64,000 nt of DNA, taken from NCBI RefSeq assembly GCF_900113115.1, contig NZ_FOOF01000006.1:265292-329291 (forward strand). Reading direction: 5' to 3'. Source of the DNA: Duganella sp. CF458 (lineage in GTDB: Bacteria > Pseudomonadota > Gammaproteobacteria > Burkholderiales > Burkholderiaceae_D). The translations under genes and the position numbers were made by a program. The notes beneath the pieces were generated by a model. The model was not told where the DNA came from. It saw only the letters and a list, made by a program, of their open reading frames with translations, and made no database searches. Positions 62,845-64,000 of this stretch are shown here, in pieces; the stretch's first letter is position 1, and the number at the start of each line of letters is the position of its first letter.

Positions 62845-63206
62845 TGATGAATGCGCTAAAGAGCGAGTTACTGGCAGCAGAAAATATATTGAACACAGAG
62901 TATTCGTTTGAAAGAGCGGAGCCGAATTACGTGCGCTGCCTTGAGATCATCGGGGGAAACCCCGAAATGAGGCCTCAGTTTTCTGAACTGCTAACCTCCC
63001 TTTTTGATGCCGGTCTAGTAAGTGACGAGCCCTTGGCATTCCTGATGCATGTCTTGCGCTGGTCTGAGGTGCGAGAGTGGGCCGAAATCAGCATACGGCA
63101 GATGCCAAACCCGGTTGCAACAGGTCGTCCATTAGAAAAAGTGATTGAGGCATTCGGCGACGACTGGGAGAACGAGGAGTTTTATTTAATGTTTTCCAAA
63201 AAATAG
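62844..63206 (+). CDS. cdiI: Putative CDI immunity protein
   Basis: A 120-residue acidic protein (frequent Glu and Asp, for example FGDDWENEEFYL near the C-terminus) encoded directly after cdiA with a 1-base TGATG overlap. This is the place of the immunity gene, whose product binds the matching toxin tail and protects sister cells. GGGTGA lies 7 bases before the ATG at 62844; ATG 62829 is in frame and would overlap more. No known immunity family is recognised by eye. Codon use and base composition are AT-rich like the toxin tail, unlike the upstream cdiA body, consistent with joint transfer. Confidence 0.75.
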   Translation: MMNALKSELLAAENILNTEYSFERAEPNYVRCLEIIGGNPEMRPQFSELLTSLFDAGLVSDEPLAFLMHVLRWSEVREWAEISIRQMPNPVATGRPLEKVIEAFGDDWENEEFYLMFSKK

Positions 63207-63238
63207 TCATCTCCTGACAGCGGACCGTGCGGCCGGCA

Positions 63239-63904
63239 AAAGACCTGAGCATCGACGCCAAAGGTGGTTTGAGCATCGTCAGCGCCGAAGAAACCAGCAA
63301 CACCTCCAGCACCCGGAATCAGAAGAAGTCGGGCTTCAGCGTCAGCTACTCGTCGGGCAACCTGAGTACTGGCTACGGCAAGTCGAGGACCTCCTCGCAA
63401 AACGCGCAGGAGACAGTAACGCAGGCAGCTTCCAGCATCGGCGCCCTGGGCGGCAGCGTCAAGCTCAAGTCCGGCGAAACACTGCAAGTGGTCGCCTCCG
63501 ACATCGCTGCCAAGGAAAACCTGACCCTGATCGGCCAGAATGTCGACCTGGCCGCAGCGCAGAACACCACGCAAAGTCAGTCGAACACCCAAGGCAAGAC
63601 GTCCGGCTTCGGCGTAGGCTTCACGGTCAATCCGCTGGCAGCCTTCAAGGACGCCTACAAATCCAGCACCGAAAACTCCAAGTCCGGCAGCTCAATTGGC
63701 AAGGAATTCGCCAAGGCGGAAGGAACGGCAGAAGGCACCATGGCTGCGCTGTCGGTCGTCAACGCGCAATTCAGCAACAAGAGCACGAACAGCACGCAAA
63801 ACCACGCCACCAGCGAAGCGCGCACCAGCACCCTCACTGCCGGCAAGGACCTGACGATCCTCGCCACCGACGGGTCGATCACTAGCCAGGGCACCCAGAT
63901 CAGC
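63239..63904 (+). pseudogene. Displaced cdiA fragment, duplicate of cdiA 58381-59046
   Basis: A 666-base, 222-codon segment that aligns without gaps to residues 3587-3808 of the cdiA product with about 15 amino-acid differences. It is open from a GTG at 63227 to a stop at 63935-63937 but lacks signal, TPS and toxin parts, so it cannot make a working exoprotein. The left junction is 33 bases after the cdiI stop; the right junction is at 63904. Remnants like this downstream of cdiI are typical of orphan toxin modules and give homology for recombination with the main gene. Confidence 0.85.
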
Positions 63905-64000
63905 GGTAAGCGTAAAGCCAGCGCCGTCTGGACGTAAGAATCGCTCCCAGCCATGATCGAATTTTGGCACAGCAGTTGTGCCCACAAATTCAATTATGGA
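63905..64000. other. Unassigned right-edge sequence after the cdiA duplicate
   Basis: Homology to cdiA stops at 63904 and an unrelated, more AT-rich sequence begins. On the minus strand an open frame enters from the right edge and reads through GTTAVPKFDHGWERF up to the junction. It could be the end of another gene or a mobile element cut at the junction. Nothing more can be said from 96 bases. Confidence 0.3.

Noticed and set aside
63227..63937. An independent small gene after cdiI
   Set aside because: It is a gapless copy of an internal cdiA segment without a proper start or domain boundaries, so it is treated as a gene fragment.
1..64000. tRNA, rRNA, integrase or attachment sites bounding the T3SS-pilus island
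   Set aside because: None could be recognised by reading the sequence. The left border lies outside the window.

Overview
The window reads as the chromosome of a GC-rich, plant- or soil-associated betaproteobacterium. The best guess is an Oxalobacteraceae member (Herbaspirillum, Duganella, Massilia or Janthinobacterium type). The reasons are the codon use, the Hrp1-style type III secretion gene order, the pqiABC and czcICBA operons, and a giant two-partner secretion exoprotein. No rRNA, tRNA, CRISPR array or complete insertion sequence was seen.

Region 1 (1-4451) is the end of a type III secretion (T3SS) cluster: sctJ (cut by the left edge), sctK, sctL, two small genes and the secretin sctC. 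The order sctJ-sctK-sctL-small-chaperone-sctC matches the Pseudomonas syringae Hrp1 order hrcJ-hrpD-hrpE-hrpF-hrpG-hrcC. A HrpL-type promoter (hrp box) lies upstream of the small gene, as it does in P. syringae. Region 2 (4620-14215) follows at once on the same strand. It is a complete-looking plasmid R64-type thin (type IVb) pilus operon: pilL, N, O, P, Q, R, S, M, V and a lytic transglycosylase. An atypical OmpR-family regulator and a PilT-like ATPase flank its end. Region 3 (16258-19989) holds a large secreted-protein candidate with its CesT-type chaperone on the minus strand, and a second candidate on the plus strand. The gap between them carries two divergent hrp boxes. The three regions together look like one host-interaction island: a T3SS, a pilus, and two T3SS substrate candidates tied to it by promoter sequence.

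Region 4 (19986-45695) is mostly ordinary chromosome: the pqiABC lipid-transport operon, a small periplasmic protein followed by a frameshifted gene, a luciferase-like oxidoreductase with an MFS exporter, a KaiC-like ATPase with a hybrid histidine kinase, a secreted histidine phosphatase, a GH20 hexosaminidase, a CusF-like metal-binding protein, an Lrp regulator divergent from hppD, a universal stress protein, a solute-binding protein, the czcICBA heavy-metal efflux operon, and a LysR regulator divergent from an old-yellow-enzyme reductase.

Region 5 (45696-64000) is a contact-dependent inhibition or two-partner secretion locus: an outer-membrane transporter (CdiB/FhaC family), a 5073-residue exoprotein (CdiA/FhaB family) with nine visible super-repeats of about 190 residues, a small overlapping putative immunity gene, and a 666-base duplicate of an internal piece of the exoprotein gene. 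That duplicate is the usual trace of toxin-module exchange. Base composition becomes clearly more AT-rich in the toxin tail and immunity gene.
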